NCBI GenBank assembly: GCA_963666945.2
Contig: CAXXRT010000025.1
Span: forward strand, 17,071-81,070
Direction of reading: 5' to 3'
DNA length: 64,000 nt
DNA from: G963666945 sp963666945
GTDB taxonomy: Bacteria; Bacteroidota; Bacteroidia; Bacteroidales; Marinifilaceae
Position 1 is the stretch's first letter, and each line of letters starts with the position of its first letter. Below, in pieces: positions 26,291 through 37,484 of this stretch. The position numbers and the translations under genes were made by a program. The notes under the pieces are model-generated. The model worked only from the letters and a program-made list of their open reading frames with translations. It did no database searches and was not told the origin of the DNA.

Positions 26291-26330
26291 AATTGTGGGG
26301 ACTTCTAATGAACTACCCGACAATTGTTTT
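26291..26330 (+). promoter_or_regulatory. Hairpin and short T run between rpsI and rpsB
   Basis: AATTGT pairs with ACAATT and the adjoining GGG with CCC past a one-base bulge, around a 15-nt loop; TTTT follows at 26327. A smaller TGCT/AGCA hairpin precedes it. It may be a partial terminator or the S2 autoregulatory site ahead of rpsB. Confidence 0.4.
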
Positions 26331-26365
26331 AAAAATTAAGAAAGTAAACCTAAAGAATTAAAAAA

Positions 26366-27166
26366 ATGGCTAACGCTAATTTCGAAGAATTATTAGAAGC
26401 TGGGTGTCACTTTGGACACTTAACAAGGAAATGGAATCCTAAAATGGCTCCTTTCATTTTCATGGAACGTAACGGTATCCACATTATCGACCTGAATAAG
26501 ACATCTGTTATGTTGGATAAAGCAAGCCTTGCTTTAAAACAGATAGCTAAATCAGGAAGAAAAGTATTATTTGTAGCTACAAAAAAACAGGCAAAAGATA
26601 TTGTTGCCGACAAAGTTTCTTCTGTAAACATGCCTTACGTAACTGAAAGATGGGCAGGTGGTATGTTAACAAACTTCCCAACTATTAGAAAGGCGGTTAA
26701 GAAAATGGCATCTATCGACAAAATGTCTACTGACGGTACTTTCAATTACCTTTCTAAAAGAGAAAAACTTCAGATTTCTCGTCAAAGGGCTAAACTTGAC
26801 AAAAACTTAGGAAGTATAGCTGATCTTACAAGATTACCAGCAGCTCTTTTCATTGTTGATGTAATGAAGGAATATATCGCAGTTAAAGAAGCTAACCGTC
26901 TAGGAATTCCTGTATTTGCTATGGTAGATACAAACTCAACCCCAGAAGGTATTGATTTTGTTATTCCTTGTAACGATGACGCTTCGACTTCAATTTCTTT
27001 AATACTTGACAAAGTATGTGGAGCTATCAAAGAAGGATTAACTGAAAGAAAAGCTGAAAAAGAAAAAGAAACAACAAAGAAACCTAAGACTAAGAAAGCA
27101 GACAGAAAAGAAGCTGTAGAAGATGCTTTTGAAGCAGAACAAGACAGCGAGGAAACTGCTGAATAG
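26366..27166 (+). CDS. rpsB: 30S ribosomal protein S2
   Basis: 266 residues. LLEAGCHFGHLTRKWNPKMAPFIF and the RWAGGMLTNFPTI and VDTNSTPEGIDFVIPCNDDA segments are the family marks. The charged C-terminal extension (KAEKEKETTKKPKTKKADRK, then acidic) is common in Bacteroidota. tsf follows on the same transcript. Confidence 0.97.
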   Translation: MANANFEELLEAGCHFGHLTRKWNPKMAPFIFMERNGIHIIDLNKTSVMLDKASLALKQIAKSGRKVLFVATKKQAKDIVADKVSSVNMPYVTERWAGGMLTNFPTIRKAVKKMASIDKMSTDGTFNYLSKREKLQISRQRAKLDKNLGSIADLTRLPAALFIVDVMKEYIAVKEANRLGIPVFAMVDTNSTPEGIDFVIPCNDDASTSISLILDKVCGAIKEGLTERKAEKEKETTKKPKTKKADRKEAVEDAFEAEQDSEETAE

Positions 27167-27204
27167 TATTACTGCAATTGTTAAATAATAAAAATATAAC
27201 AGTC

Positions 27205-28029
27205 ATGGAAATTAAGGCTGCAGATGTAATGAAGTTGCGTAAAGCAACTAATGCCGGTATGATGGACTGTAAAAAAGCCCTTATAGAAGCTGAGGGAAAC
27301 TTTGATACAGCTATTGATATCATACGTAAAAGAGGTCTAGCTATTGCTAATAAACGTGCTGACAGAGAAGCTAAAGAAGGTTGTGTACTTGCTAAAGTTT
27401 CTGCTGACGGTAAAAATGGGGCAATGGTAGCTCTTAACTGTGAGACTGACTTTGTTGCTAAGAACGAAGGTTTTATTGCTCTTACAGAAAAAATCCTTAA
27501 CGTAGCTCTTGAAAATCTTCCTGCAGATAAGGATGCTCTTTTAAATCTTGATCTTGAAGGTAAAACTATCAACGATCACGTAACTGAGCAAACTGGCATT
27601 ATCGGCGAGAAACTAGAAATAGGATTCTACGGTAAAATTGCTGCTGAAGATGTTGCTGCTTACATACATGCTGGTAACAAACTAGCTACACTTATCGGTT
27701 TCAACAAATCTACTGACGAACAAGTTAAGAAAGATGTTGCTATGCAGGCTGCTGCTATGGCTCCTATCGCTATTGACAAAGATGATGTTCCAGAAAATGT
27801 TGTTGCTCACGAATTAGAAATTGGTAAAGGAAAAGCTCGTGAAGAAGGCAAACCAGAAGCAATGCTTGATAAGATTGCTATGGGCCGTCTTAACAAATTC
27901 TTCCAGGAAGCTACTCTTCTTAACCAGACTTTCGTTAAAGACGGAAAAATTTCTGTTAAACAATATTTGCAACAAGCAGACAAGGATCTTACTGCAACAG
28001 ATATGGTGAGATTCACATTAAACGACTAA
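27205..28029 (+). CDS. tsf: Elongation factor Ts
   Basis: GDP-GTP exchange factor for EF-Tu, 274 residues from the ATG at 27205. The UBA-like N-terminus with LRKATNAGMMDCKKAL, the EF-Tu-contact TDFVAKNEGF, and the C-terminal dimer domain are all present. An upstream TTG at 27178 would add nine residues not seen in the family, so it was rejected. Last gene of the ribosomal block. Confidence 0.97.
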   Translation: MEIKAADVMKLRKATNAGMMDCKKALIEAEGNFDTAIDIIRKRGLAIANKRADREAKEGCVLAKVSADGKNGAMVALNCETDFVAKNEGFIALTEKILNVALENLPADKDALLNLDLEGKTINDHVTEQTGIIGEKLEIGFYGKIAAEDVAAYIHAGNKLATLIGFNKSTDEQVKKDVAMQAAAMAPIAIDKDDVPENVVAHELEIGKGKAREEGKPEAMLDKIAMGRLNKFFQEATLLNQTFVKDGKISVKQYLQQADKDLTATDMVRFTLND

Positions 28030-28050
28030 TTATTTTGAGTTTAATATACT

Positions 28051-28080
28051 AAAAAGGGTGGTTATGAACCACCCTTTTTT
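28051..28080. terminator. Bidirectional terminator between tsf and the DUF4302 gene
   Basis: AAAAAGGGTGGTT pairs with AACCACCCTTTTT around ATG. The A and T flanks make it work for both convergent transcripts. Confidence 0.9.
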
Positions 28081-28101
28081 ATTATACCATTATTAATTTC
28101 T

Positions 28102-29358
28102 TTATTTAGGAGAGACTTTAAAATAATACATAGGATAAGCCTTACTTACCAGAATAAATCCAGGCCCATCGGGAACCACATACATTCCATTGGGTTCAAA
28201 CAATATGGTTGTGAAAACCTTACCGGCATCATCAGGAGCATTGTAAATATCTTTCCACCAGCTACCAATAACGTTATAAGCCCATTGGTTGACTATTATG
28301 TCCTCACCAGCTTTACCATATGTGATTCCTGCAAAACCTGCCCAGGCATCGTCAATAGTTGGATTAAATCCAATAAAATATCCCCACTGAGAATATAATT
28401 GAAATTCATAAAAACCCGGAATACTATCCCTTATGATCTTATATGCATCCGCTAAAGCATCTGAATATCCGACTACTCCATAAAAATTATGAGAAAGAAA
28501 TGCATCAACAGCACCTTCTATTGTAAAAGCCGGTGCATTTGAATACTTAACACTTCCCTTTATCTGTGAGTCAGCTATTTCAAATAATTCAGAATCAATA
28601 TTAAGATTAAATTTCTCAATGGCTTTGCCCTCAACTTCAACGGGTTCTCTAAAAGAAAATCCAGAAGGAGTGAAATAAATCTTCCTTCTCTCGTTCTTTA
28701 CTTCGCCATCACCTGTTTTGAAAGTAATTGTTACTTCCCGATTGTCAGAATAAGCAAAACTGATATTAGAACCAAAACCCTCAGTCACATCTATCTCTCT
28801 AAAAAATGGTGCATTAGGAACATTTTTCAGAAGCTTTGAAAAGATATTCATATTCTTGATACCATTTTCAGTTGATTCCTCAGCTGGATAAAGAACCATA
28901 GTAGAACCTCCAATCTTTCCCTTTAACACAATTTTTTCAGCAGTAATTTCTTTAAAAAAGAACTCAAAATCCCCGCCTATACCATCACCGGGATTCCCTT
29001 CGATGGGATCAGATAGTTTATGAAATTGTGAATAGGTCACAAATGAAAGCAATATATCCTGTTCTGCTTTTATTTTGTATAAACTTGTATCTATTTCACC
29101 TGTAATATCACCAATTACAGAGGCTACTCCCAGATCATCAAAGTTAATTTGAAATTGAAATCCCCCGTACGAATCCTCACTTGGATAATATAATGTTTTC
29201 CATCCATACTCAGGCGATGTAAGTATATCAGAATACTTCTGAATCCTTTCTTTTATCCTTTGGTCAGGACTCTTGTCAAACTTATTCTCAAAATCATCAT
29301 TATTACATGCCTGAAGAATAAGACCAAATGCAATAAATATATATAAAAGCTTTTTCAT
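28102..29358 (-). CDS. DUF4302 lipoprotein of a SusCD-type locus
   Basis: 418 residues with a lipobox at Cys18 (LQAC), so a surface or periplasmic lipoprotein. The repeated pattern SPDQRIKERIQKYSDILTSPEYGWKTLYYPSEDSYGGFQFQ is the DUF4302 N-terminus. Members are encoded next to a SusC/SusD pair and a zinc metallohydrolase lipoprotein, and are thought to take part in the same uptake system; the molecular role is unknown. Unlike the three genes before it, this one has an uninterrupted frame. Confidence 0.82.
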   Translation of the reverse strand: MKKLLYIFIAFGLILQACNNDDFENKFDKSPDQRIKERIQKYSDILTSPEYGWKTLYYPSEDSYGGFQFQINFDDLGVASVIGDITGEIDTSLYKIKAEQDILLSFVTYSQFHKLSDPIEGNPGDGIGGDFEFFFKEITAEKIVLKGKIGGSTMVLYPAEESTENGIKNMNIFSKLLKNVPNAPFFREIDVTEGFGSNISFAYSDNREVTITFKTGDGEVKNERRKIYFTPSGFSFREPVEVEGKAIEKFNLNIDSELFEIADSQIKGSVKYSNAPAFTIEGAVDAFLSHNFYGVVGYSDALADAYKIIRDSIPGFYEFQLYSQWGYFIGFNPTIDDAWAGFAGITYGKAGEDIIVNQWAYNVIGSWWKDIYNAPDDAGKVFTTILFEPNGMYVVPDGPGFILVSKAYPMYYFKVSPK

Positions 29359-29374
29359 AGTTTAAACTTTTCAT

Positions 29375-30219
29375 TTACAAATTATCAACTGCAGTAGCAA
29401 TAGCCTCTTGCAAGTCATATATATCAATTTTCCAGATATTTCTGAAGTATGTTGCAACATACTCCTCTTTCTGTCTTATGATGGCTCTTCCTTCTTCTGG
29501 TGCGCTATTGACAAGATTTTCCCACTCATCGTAGCTATTTGTAAGAATAGTAGCAACCATTTCAACAAAATCTTCATTAGCCTCACTCATAGAATAAGGA
29601 GTAATAAATCCCCTTTCCAGAGCATATGCAAGATTATGATCATACCATTTTGAAGTATAAAATTCTGTCGATATCGATTTAAAATCTGCAGGATACATTA
29701 TTGTCTGATGCAGAATATGAGCAAACTCATGATGAATTGTATGGAACTGCATTTTTAAATCTTCCTTATTTTCTTTTGAAAAATAGTTAATATTAAAGAC
29801 AACCACTTTTCTTCCCCCTTCAGCTTGTCCTAAGGTGATTGTTCCCTCATTATTGAAATTATAACTACCTACAAGAACCATCTGTTTGGGGATAAATCTT
29901 TTTACAAAATCTTCCCCTCCTTCTTTTACATAAGGATTTATCCAAAACCCTGCGCATAGTTACTAAGAAAGGGGATAACCTTGTCCAATCTGGGAGGAGT
30001 AAGAATCTTCTCATTATCGACCTCAGAATCGTCCCATCTATATTTTATCTCCATATTAAAAGGGTTTGTAAGAGAATCCATTATCCACTTATCAACCTTA
30101 TTTAACAAAGGCTCTGAAGTATCAATAATAGATTCTGTAAGGGAATCCTCATCGGAACATGAAATAGTCAATAGTCCCAATGCAAGAAATATTATTATAT
30201 ATATATTCTTAAATTTCAT
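29375..30219 (-). pseudogene. Substrate import-associated zinc metallohydrolase lipoprotein, frameshifted
   Basis: The N-terminal 93 codons from 30219 encode a lipoprotein signal (Cys21 in TISC) and end at a stop at 29938. The rest is intact in another frame to 29375. Reading across, NYAQ in one frame is joined to GFWINPYVKEGGEDFVKRF in the other if one G is restored in the GGG run at 29948-29950. The second part has the metal motif HHEFAH and the conserved GTITLGQAEGGRKVVVFNIN-like strand. The family occurs between SusD and DUF4302 genes. Either a recent one-base deletion or a sequence error. Confidence 0.8.
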
Positions 30220-30242
30220 AACTTAATCTTTTATTATTTCAA

Positions 30243-31755
30243 CTACCTTGGATTAGGTCTAATACCAAAAGAAATTGCACTCTTAGGAATCTGCAGATTT
30301 TTCCTGTTATCATCGCCGGCAAGTTCATACGTGTTGCCATCAATATCCTTATGAGTCACAGGAATTTGGAAGCGTCCTTATGTCAAACCACCTCAAACCT
30401 TCAAATAAATATTCAACCCTTCTTTGTCTTAAAATACATTTTAGATATGCAGCCTGATCAGCATCAATATCATAGAAAGCTTTAAGTTCCGTTTTCATCG
30501 CTTGAATATAATGCCTTTACATTTTCATCAGTCACCGGACCTGCTTTGGAAGCATAGTCAGTAACCCTTTTACTAAAAAATGCATCCAAATCATTACGGG
30601 CAGACTCATATTCTTTTTTCATTACATAAGCCTCTGCTCTACTTAACAACACCTCTTCAACAGAAAACAATGGAGCAGTGAGATAAATATAGCCAGTTTC
30701 AGAACTTATATCTGTTTTTTTAAAGTTCTCAAAAAACTTGGGAATCAACCTCCTGTCAAAACCACTATAGTAACGTATACTGTAAGAGTAGGAACCTCCA
30801 CATACTAGATCTTTATCCATAATCTCCTGCTCCTGCTCCAGTCCGTACCCATAACGTTGATATGCGTAATATCTTGACCATATAGACATAACGGAAGTCA
30901 TCAAAAGATTAGACTTTTCACCAGTAGAATTATACTGCTGCTTTATTTCTTCAACAGAAAGACTTTTATAAAATCCATTCCAGTCTCTGAGTTGGGAAGC
31001 AGGATTAACACCCAGTATTTCATTTGTATGTTTAAGTACCATATCCCAGTTACCCATAAAAAGATAAACTCTTGTAGCAAAGGCATGAGCTGCAGCAATG
31101 TTAAAATGATATTTTGGAATCTTATAGGCCTCATCTTTAATATAGCTAATTCCTTCCTTCCATTTCTTTTACAATCTTTCCATAGATAAAGCCAACAGTC
31201 TCACGCTTATACTCTTTAATAACCACCTTTTCTGGCTCATCCACCCAGGGAACTCCTAAATCGGTGTCAGAAACTAGCAGGATTGTAATGTTTTGCCCAC
31301 AGGTTAACCAACATGAAATGAGCATATGCCCTTGCAAGCAAAGCCTCTCCATATTGAGCCTGAAATCTTTCAGGTATACTTCCATCGCTAAGTTTCTCTT
31401 TATCTATTACTTCCAAAACATCATTAGCATGTGCTACAGCCTGATAGCAAGCACTCCAATAATAGTCTGGAGAATCCTGACTATCAACGGTAGAAATATT
31501 CCAGAAAAATGGCTGCTCGTATTGTTTCACAAAAGGAGCCTCAGAACCAGCATCCCCTGCATTATCACTCATAGAATGACAGAAACCAAAATAAGTAGCA
31601 TCCGGATAAGCCTTAACCAAAAGTTCAGAAAGATCTTCAGGAGTATCTATTGATGTCCTGTTATCTGGAATCTTATCAAGATATCCATCACACGAGGCAA
31701 GAAATATCCCCGCCAATAAAATTGAAATATAAAGTAAATATTTTATTCTCATCAC
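30243..31755 (-). pseudogene. SusD/RagB-type nutrient-binding lipoprotein, four frameshifts
   Basis: Outer-membrane lipoprotein that caps the SusC channel. The signal and lipobox (LASC) are at the start, and the TPR-like helices and C-terminal RQRRVEYLFEGLRWFDIRR segment are readable. The frame breaks at four places, each explained by one extra base: the T run at 31271-31273, G at 31156-31157, G at 30489-30490, and A at 30375. No in-frame nonsense codon is seen in the correct frames, and conserved segments are not eroded. About 500 codons when repaired. Confidence 0.82.
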
Positions 31756-31764
31756 TTGTATTTT

Positions 31765-34700
31765 TTAGATTCCTAATTTCAATGTAAATGTTACTTGTTT
31801 TGGTACAGGCATTGCAACCCCACCAGAACCAAAGAACTCAGGATCCTGTCCATTAAGCTTACTATCAGAATAAAGTAATAAAAGATTTGTTGCCTGAGCT
31901 TTGAAAGACATACTACTAAATCCTATTTTACTTACAAATGTTTTTGGTAATTGATAAGATAAAGATATTTCCTTTAATCTAACAAAATCACCCTTTGCTA
32001 CTCTCTGATCAGAATAATTATAAGCATTATATGCTGTTCTCAAATCAGACATCTCTGAATCCAAACGATTACTATTAACAGCAGGTATATTTGTAATCTT
32101 TTCCTCTCCACTCATCACCCATCTATTTATCATACCTTTTTGTCATAGCATCCCAATCACTATATGCAGAATTATAAGTCGGATAAAGACGGATAACATT
32201 TCCAAACTGATAGGTACAAAATACATTTAATCTCCAGTTCTTATATTCAAATACATTTGATACACCACCAGTAACCTTAGGATCAATACATCCATCATAT
32301 TTTAAATGTTTATACTCAGAGCTCTGAAAGTCTACGTCACTTATAACCTTTTCCCCTTCTTCATTGTAAAACTGAGGAAGTCCTCTTTCTTCAAGACCTC
32401 CAAATCTGAGGGAGAAAAGACTTCTTACGGGATAACCCTCCATGGGTCCTCCCTCTGGCTTAACTAAATCGTAAACATCAGGTTCAGATTTAAGATTAGT
32501 AATTTCATTCTCATTATAGGCATAAGTAATATTTGTTGTCCAACTAAAGCCCTTATAATTGATATTCTTTGTATTTAAAGTTAACTCTATACCCTTAGAA
32601 TCCATATCTGCATATTGGCAAACTTCCACATTTCCCCTCCTATTCCCGATGTTTTAATATAAGCAATTAAATCAAAACCTTTCCTTTGTAGGCATCAACA
32701 GTCAGGGAAATTCTATTACTTAGGAATCCCATATCAATACCAATGTTTGTCTCATATTGTTTTTCCCATGTAAGCTCACTATTTTCTCCTGATTCTCTAT
32801 AGATAGAAGACTCTTTTTCAACTTCCCTATTTCTGAATGTTACCTCATTCATATATATTGCAGTTGAATTTTTTGCAGGCCCCATACTAGCAGTAAGCCC
32901 ATAAGTCCTCTTAATGAAAGATACGATAGCCAATCAACCTCTTTCAGAAAAGACTCTTCCTTTGCGTTCCACTTGGCACTGATATTCCAGGTAGGCAACC
33001 ATCTTGCATCTTTTGACTTACCCAATCTATTTGAACCATCAATTCTACATGTACCATTTACAGTATATTTCCCGGCATATGAATATCCGGCATTAGCAAA
33101 GGCAGCAATAAATCTGTCATAAGATTCTTCCATGCCGTAAGGATTGAAGCCAGATTCTATAAGTTTCTGATAAAATTTATAATCAACTAAAAGGAACACC
33201 GCCCTTGTCGTATTGATAACCAGGACCATTAAACCATGTATTTTGTCTGTCCGCATATTTAAGTTCCTGTCCCGCCAATACATTTACACTATGAATATCA
33301 TCATAAATCTTATTAAAATTCACGATGTTCCTAAAATAAAAATTCACGAGTTTATTATCTTCCCTATTATAAAAGCCTCCATAAGGAAGTACAGGTATAG
33401 GTTCCGCATCGGATTGTTTTTATCCCTGTACAAAAAACGATTATACCCTCTAATTGTTGAATCATCTGCAGCTCTATATGCATTAGCAACATTTGAATTC
33501 TCTTTAATCTTATGTTCGTTTGTAGCCTTCACGTACCTCATGGCACCCACGAACTTATAATCTAAAGCTTTGGAGAACTTATAATTCAATTCTGTCTGAA
33601 TATTTAAGTCCAACACATTAAGATCAATGTAATTATTTTCGAATTCATAAAGAATATTAAAAGGAGAATAATTAAGACGAAAGAATTCATAGTTTCCATT
33701 TTCATCATAGGGAGTCAATGTTCTGCTGGTATTCAGTGCATATGAAAAAGGATTTATGTCAAAATCACGTGAATACTGACCATTAACCTTATCATCTACC
33801 CTTTTAAATGTACCAGGCACCTTTTGCTCTCTAACAGAAGCATTTGCCTGAATTCCAAAAGTAAGTTTATCCGTGATATCAAAATCACCTTTCATATTAA
33901 TAGTATACCTGTTTACCTTATCAGCAACAGACCAACCTTCATCATTAAGCATAGAAGCAGAGACATAATACCTCGAATTCTCTGTACCTGAAGAAATACT
34001 CAAAGAATGGTTCTGTGTTAAGGAATTTCTAAAGAGAACATCAAACCAGTCAGTATTAGCCAATTCATATCTCTGTAGAAATTTCGCCCTTTCTCCAGGA
34101 GTATTTTTAAGTCCAAATCCGTTTTTGGATCATATGTATTAATAAGATTATACATCTTATTGAATACTCCCCCATCTTTAGCCCTTGAAACATCCGAATG
34201 ATTCAGCCAACCCTTTCTTTCCAATTCAAGAAGAATTGACATATGATCCTGAGAATTCAGAATATCATAATCATCATAGGTAGGCTTCATCTTTACTGTC
34301 AGTTCAGATGTTATATTAATACTTGTTTTTTCCAGCCTTACCCTTTTTAGTTGTAATAACAATCACCCCATTCATTGCTCTTGCACCATAAAGAGCAGTA
34401 GCTGAAGCATCTTTTAATATCTGAAAATCCTGGATATCATCGGCGTTTATACCAGCTACTGAAGAACTAATAAGAGTAGTTGCATCACCTGAAGATAACT
34501 GATCAGGAGAAACATCAACAACATCCTCCAAAACTACACCATCAACAACCCATAAAGGTTTAGTATCCCCATAAATAGAAGAAGCTCCGCGCACTCTGAT
34601 CTTAGGGGCTGCCCCGAATGTGCCACTAACATTCTGTACAGAAACACCCGCTGCCTTACCTTCCAACATACGTCCAACATCAACCACACCATCCATCTTA

Positions 34701-35421
34701 GCATCTTTAGCATTAATTTTTGCAGCAGAACCTGTAAAAAGCTTTCTGTCAATTTTTTGATATCCTGTAGAAACAATAACCTCCTCCAATTGCTCAGCAT
34801 CACTTTTCATCTTTACAAGATAGTTATCTTTTGCTGTCAGCTTAACTTCCTTTGTCTTCATACCAATAAAAGAGAAAATAAGAATATCACCAGCCCTTAG
34901 CATTAACAGAAAAATTAAATTCACCATTAATATCTGTAGCAACACCTTTTGATTTATCAGATTTCAAAACAACGGATACCCCAGGTAAAGGATTATTATC
35001 TTCATCAACCACCTTGCCTTTTATCAACCTCTTCTCTTTATCTTCAATATCCTTTGTGGTTTTTTTTCTTTATTATAATATGTTTATTTATAACCTCATA
35101 AGTAAGATCAGTGTTTTTCAGACAATCATTTAAAACATTTTTTATTAATGCATCAGACACATGAATACTTAAATTATTAAATTCAAGTATATCCAAAGAA
35201 CTATAGGTAAATGCGAAATCGCTTTGGTTTTGTATCTCTGAGAAAACCTTCTCCATAGGTACTTTATCAAGGTCAAGACTTATTCTGGCTTCCTGAGAAT
35301 AAATCGACGCATTCAACTGAAAACAAAATACCAACACAAGTAAACTTGTTAATTTCATGATTTTAAGGGTTTTTAAAATTTTTCCCCGAGGACAAAACAT
35401 CCCCACAAACTTTTTTTTCAT
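31765..35421 (-). pseudogene. SusC/RagA TonB-dependent transporter, about ten frameshifts
   Basis: About 1,215 codons when repaired. Order: signal, an STN domain (QEARISLDLDKVPMEKVFSEI) for contact with FecR, a carboxypeptidase-like domain, plug with EEVIVSTGYQ and ALYGARAMNGVIVITTKKG, then the barrel ending FTLKLGI. Shifts occur at 35060-35067 (+1, A8 on the coding strand), 34894-34896 (+1), 34326-34331 (+1), 34104-34108 (-1), 33411-33412 (-1), 33189-33192 (+1), 32906 (-1), 32678 (-1), 32634-32637 (-1) and 32134 (+1). Most are in short homopolymers, and the net change is zero. Conserved segments remain intact between breaks. Confidence 0.85.
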
Positions 35422-35460
35422 AACTTTGTACTTTTGTTAAACTTAAGTGTTTCTCAATTA

Positions 35461-35491
35461 CAGGGGTGGTTTGTTGGCGCAAGTGCCCCTG
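35461..35491 (-). promoter_or_regulatory. Hairpin between fecR and susC
   Basis: CAGGGG and CCCCTG pair around a 19-nt loop, seven bases behind the FecR stop and 40 bp before the SusC start. An inner GGC/GCC pair around GCAAGT is possible. In the plus direction it is followed by eight T, but no plus-strand gene needs it. I recall similar GGGGCAC-TTGCGCC segments before ECF-controlled susC genes, so it may be part of the sigma-dependent promoter or leader. Confidence 0.4.
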
Positions 35492-35497
35492 TTTTTT

Positions 35498-36679
35498 TTA
35501 TTTAGCTTTTATAATCACTAATTTTCCTTTTTTCTGAAACTTGATTTTATTTGTAGCCTGTAAAATATCCAACACCGCATCAAAATCATCAAATCGCTTG
35601 ATTTTTGATGTAAACAATTCCTGAGACGCAGAGTTATTTTGAAAGAAATATTCAAAATCATACCATCGGGATAACTCTTTCATTATATAATCAAGATTCT
35701 CGTTATGGAACATAAAGAAACCATCCTTCCAGGCTGTGGCATACTGAACATCAACTTTTTTTACTTTCAAATTATTATTTGTAATCAACACCTGATATCC
35801 GGGAGTAAGTAAAACTTTCTTTTTTAAACTTGTTTCTACCTCAACCTTCCCATGAACAAGAGTAGTTGCATGCACTTCATTTTTATAAGATCTGACATTA
35901 AACCCAGTTCCGAGCACTTTAATTTTAGCACTCTCGGTTTCTACCACAAAGGGTTTATTTAAATCCCCGGCAACCTCAAAAAAAGCTTCACCTTCAAGGT
36001 AAACCAACCTATCTTTCCCTAAAAATTCTTCAGGATAAATAAGTTTACTATCGGAATTAACCCAAACCCTGGAACCATCTGATAGATTAAGAATAAACTC
36101 CCCATTTTTAGGAACAACCAAGGTATTGTATTTTATCTTCTTAGGTGCATTACCTTTCCTTCTTGTGACTTTATAAATCAATGTGTCGTCTCTAACCTTG
36201 ACCACTGTCTCATCCTTATTTTTCAACAAGTCGGCGCAACTATCTTCACCTAAAATATATTTCTGTCCTTCAGAGGTAATAAGAGTGGCCTTATTCCCTC
36301 CAGGCTTAATTAATTCATGCGGATTTATAGCGACCTTACAAGGTTCCTGATTACCAAGGTTGTTAAAAAGAAATATACTTATACAAACCACAATAGCAAC
36401 CATAGCTGCACACTTCAGAAAAGAATATATATTTCTTCTGAATTTTATAACTGATATTTTTTTTTCAAAAGATAAAGTATACTTCTCCTTATTTATCTCA
36501 TTCATACGATAAGCCCCATCAGTCAACCTACTTGTAAGCTTTAATTCTTCAAGAAATGCCCTGTTTTGGGGATCCAGAAGCCATATATTGACATATTCGA
36601 CCTCCTGTTCCGATGCTTCTCCCCTTAAATACTTATAGAGTATATTTCCGATCAGTATATTTTCCTTAGTATTAGCCAT
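35498..36679 (-). CDS. FecR family anti-sigma factor
   Basis: 393 residues from the ATG at 36679; an earlier in-frame ATG at 36712 is less likely. A short cytoplasmic sigma-binding domain (about 1-75) is followed by one membrane helix (CAAMVAIVVCISIFLF, near 90), the periplasmic FecR domain (TLVVPKNGEFILNLSDGSRVWVNS, YLEGEAFFEVA) and the C-terminal DUF4974 domain. It receives the signal from the STN domain of SusC and releases the sigma factor encoded just upstream. Confidence 0.92.
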   Translation of the reverse strand: MANTKENILIGNILYKYLRGEASEQEVEYVNIWLLDPQNRAFLEELKLTSRLTDGAYRMNEINKEKYTLSFEKKISVIKFRRNIYSFLKCAAMVAIVVCISIFLFNNLGNQEPCKVAINPHELIKPGGNKATLITSEGQKYILGEDSCADLLKNKDETVVKVRDDTLIYKVTRRKGNAPKKIKYNTLVVPKNGEFILNLSDGSRVWVNSDSKLIYPEEFLGKDRLVYLEGEAFFEVAGDLNKPFVVETESAKIKVLGTGFNVRSYKNEVHATTLVHGKVEVETSLKKKVLLTPGYQVLITNNNLKVKKVDVQYATAWKDGFFMFHNENLDYIMKELSRWYDFEYFFQNNSASQELFTSKIKRFDDFDAVLDILQATNKIKFQKKGKLVIIKAK

Positions 36680-36739
36680 AATATTAATAAACGTTATATA
36701 GCTAATACACAAAAAAAGGTATAAGGGGTTAATTAAAAA

Positions 36740-37294
36740 TTAAAGAAATATAAAATTAAGTATAAAAGAATAATCCTTAAGTTTCTCGCGCAGCTGTTTA
36801 TGGGCAAATTTTTTATGCACTTTTACTGTATTTATACTAAGTTCTAATTCTTCAGCAATATCATTAAAACTCATCCCCTTAATTCTCATAAACATTATTT
36901 TCTGGCGCACGGGAGGTAATTCATAAATTGCTTCCAGAAGTCTGGTCTGTATTTCTTTCTCTATAATCAAATATTCAATATTCTTATCTCTTGAATGATA
37001 TTCCAAAAGCATCTCTGAATCATTTACCATCTTATTATCCCGAAGGTAATTTAAACAGGAATTTCTAACTGAATTATATAAATAAGATTTAAATGTGATT
37101 AAATTAGGCATTTTAAGAGACCTTTTCCAAAAACGTATAAATACTTCCTGTACAATATCCCCCGCAACTTCATCAACTTTAAGTATATCTGTTGCGTAAG
37201 AACAAGCCGTTTGGAAAAAGATGCCATAATAATGCTTAAGGACTTTCTCGTTCCCCAAATCTATTTCATTATCTAGCATCTCATCTAAATTCAT
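36740..37294 (-). CDS. ECF RNA polymerase sigma factor (FecI type)
   Basis: 184 residues. Region 2 reads VDEVAGDIVQEVFIRFWKR, and region 4 is PPVRQKIMFMRIKGMSFNDIAEELELSINTVKVHKKFAHKQLRE, a clear helix-turn-helix. With the FecR protein 60 bp downstream it forms the classic pair that switches on the adjacent susC operon. The frame is intact. Confidence 0.94.
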   Translation of the reverse strand: MNLDEMLDNEIDLGNEKVLKHYYGIFFQTACSYATDILKVDEVAGDIVQEVFIRFWKRSLKMPNLITFKSYLYNSVRNSCLNYLRDNKMVNDSEMLLEYHSRDKNIEYLIIEKEIQTRLLEAIYELPPVRQKIMFMRIKGMSFNDIAEELELSINTVKVHKKFAHKQLREKLKDYSFILNFIFL

Positions 37295-37484
37295 AAAGGA
37301 CCCCTAATTTTTTCCACAGGTTATTTTACTCTATCCAATTCTATACAAATTTTGTAAAAGAAATCCTAAAACCCAAGAAACTGAAGGAATATTTATATCA
37401 TAATAACTTTATTGATTCCAGAATAGCTGAACGACAATACTTTTAGAAAAAGGATCTTCTAATATGGGGAGTTTTACTAAACAC

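Noticed and set aside
27178..27204. TTG extension of tsf
   Set aside because: EF-Ts starts at the MEIKAADV ATG; the added residues are not part of the family.
33213..33560. Plus-strand ORF opposite the broken susC
   Set aside because: Antisense to readable SusC sequence; no domain or start signal.
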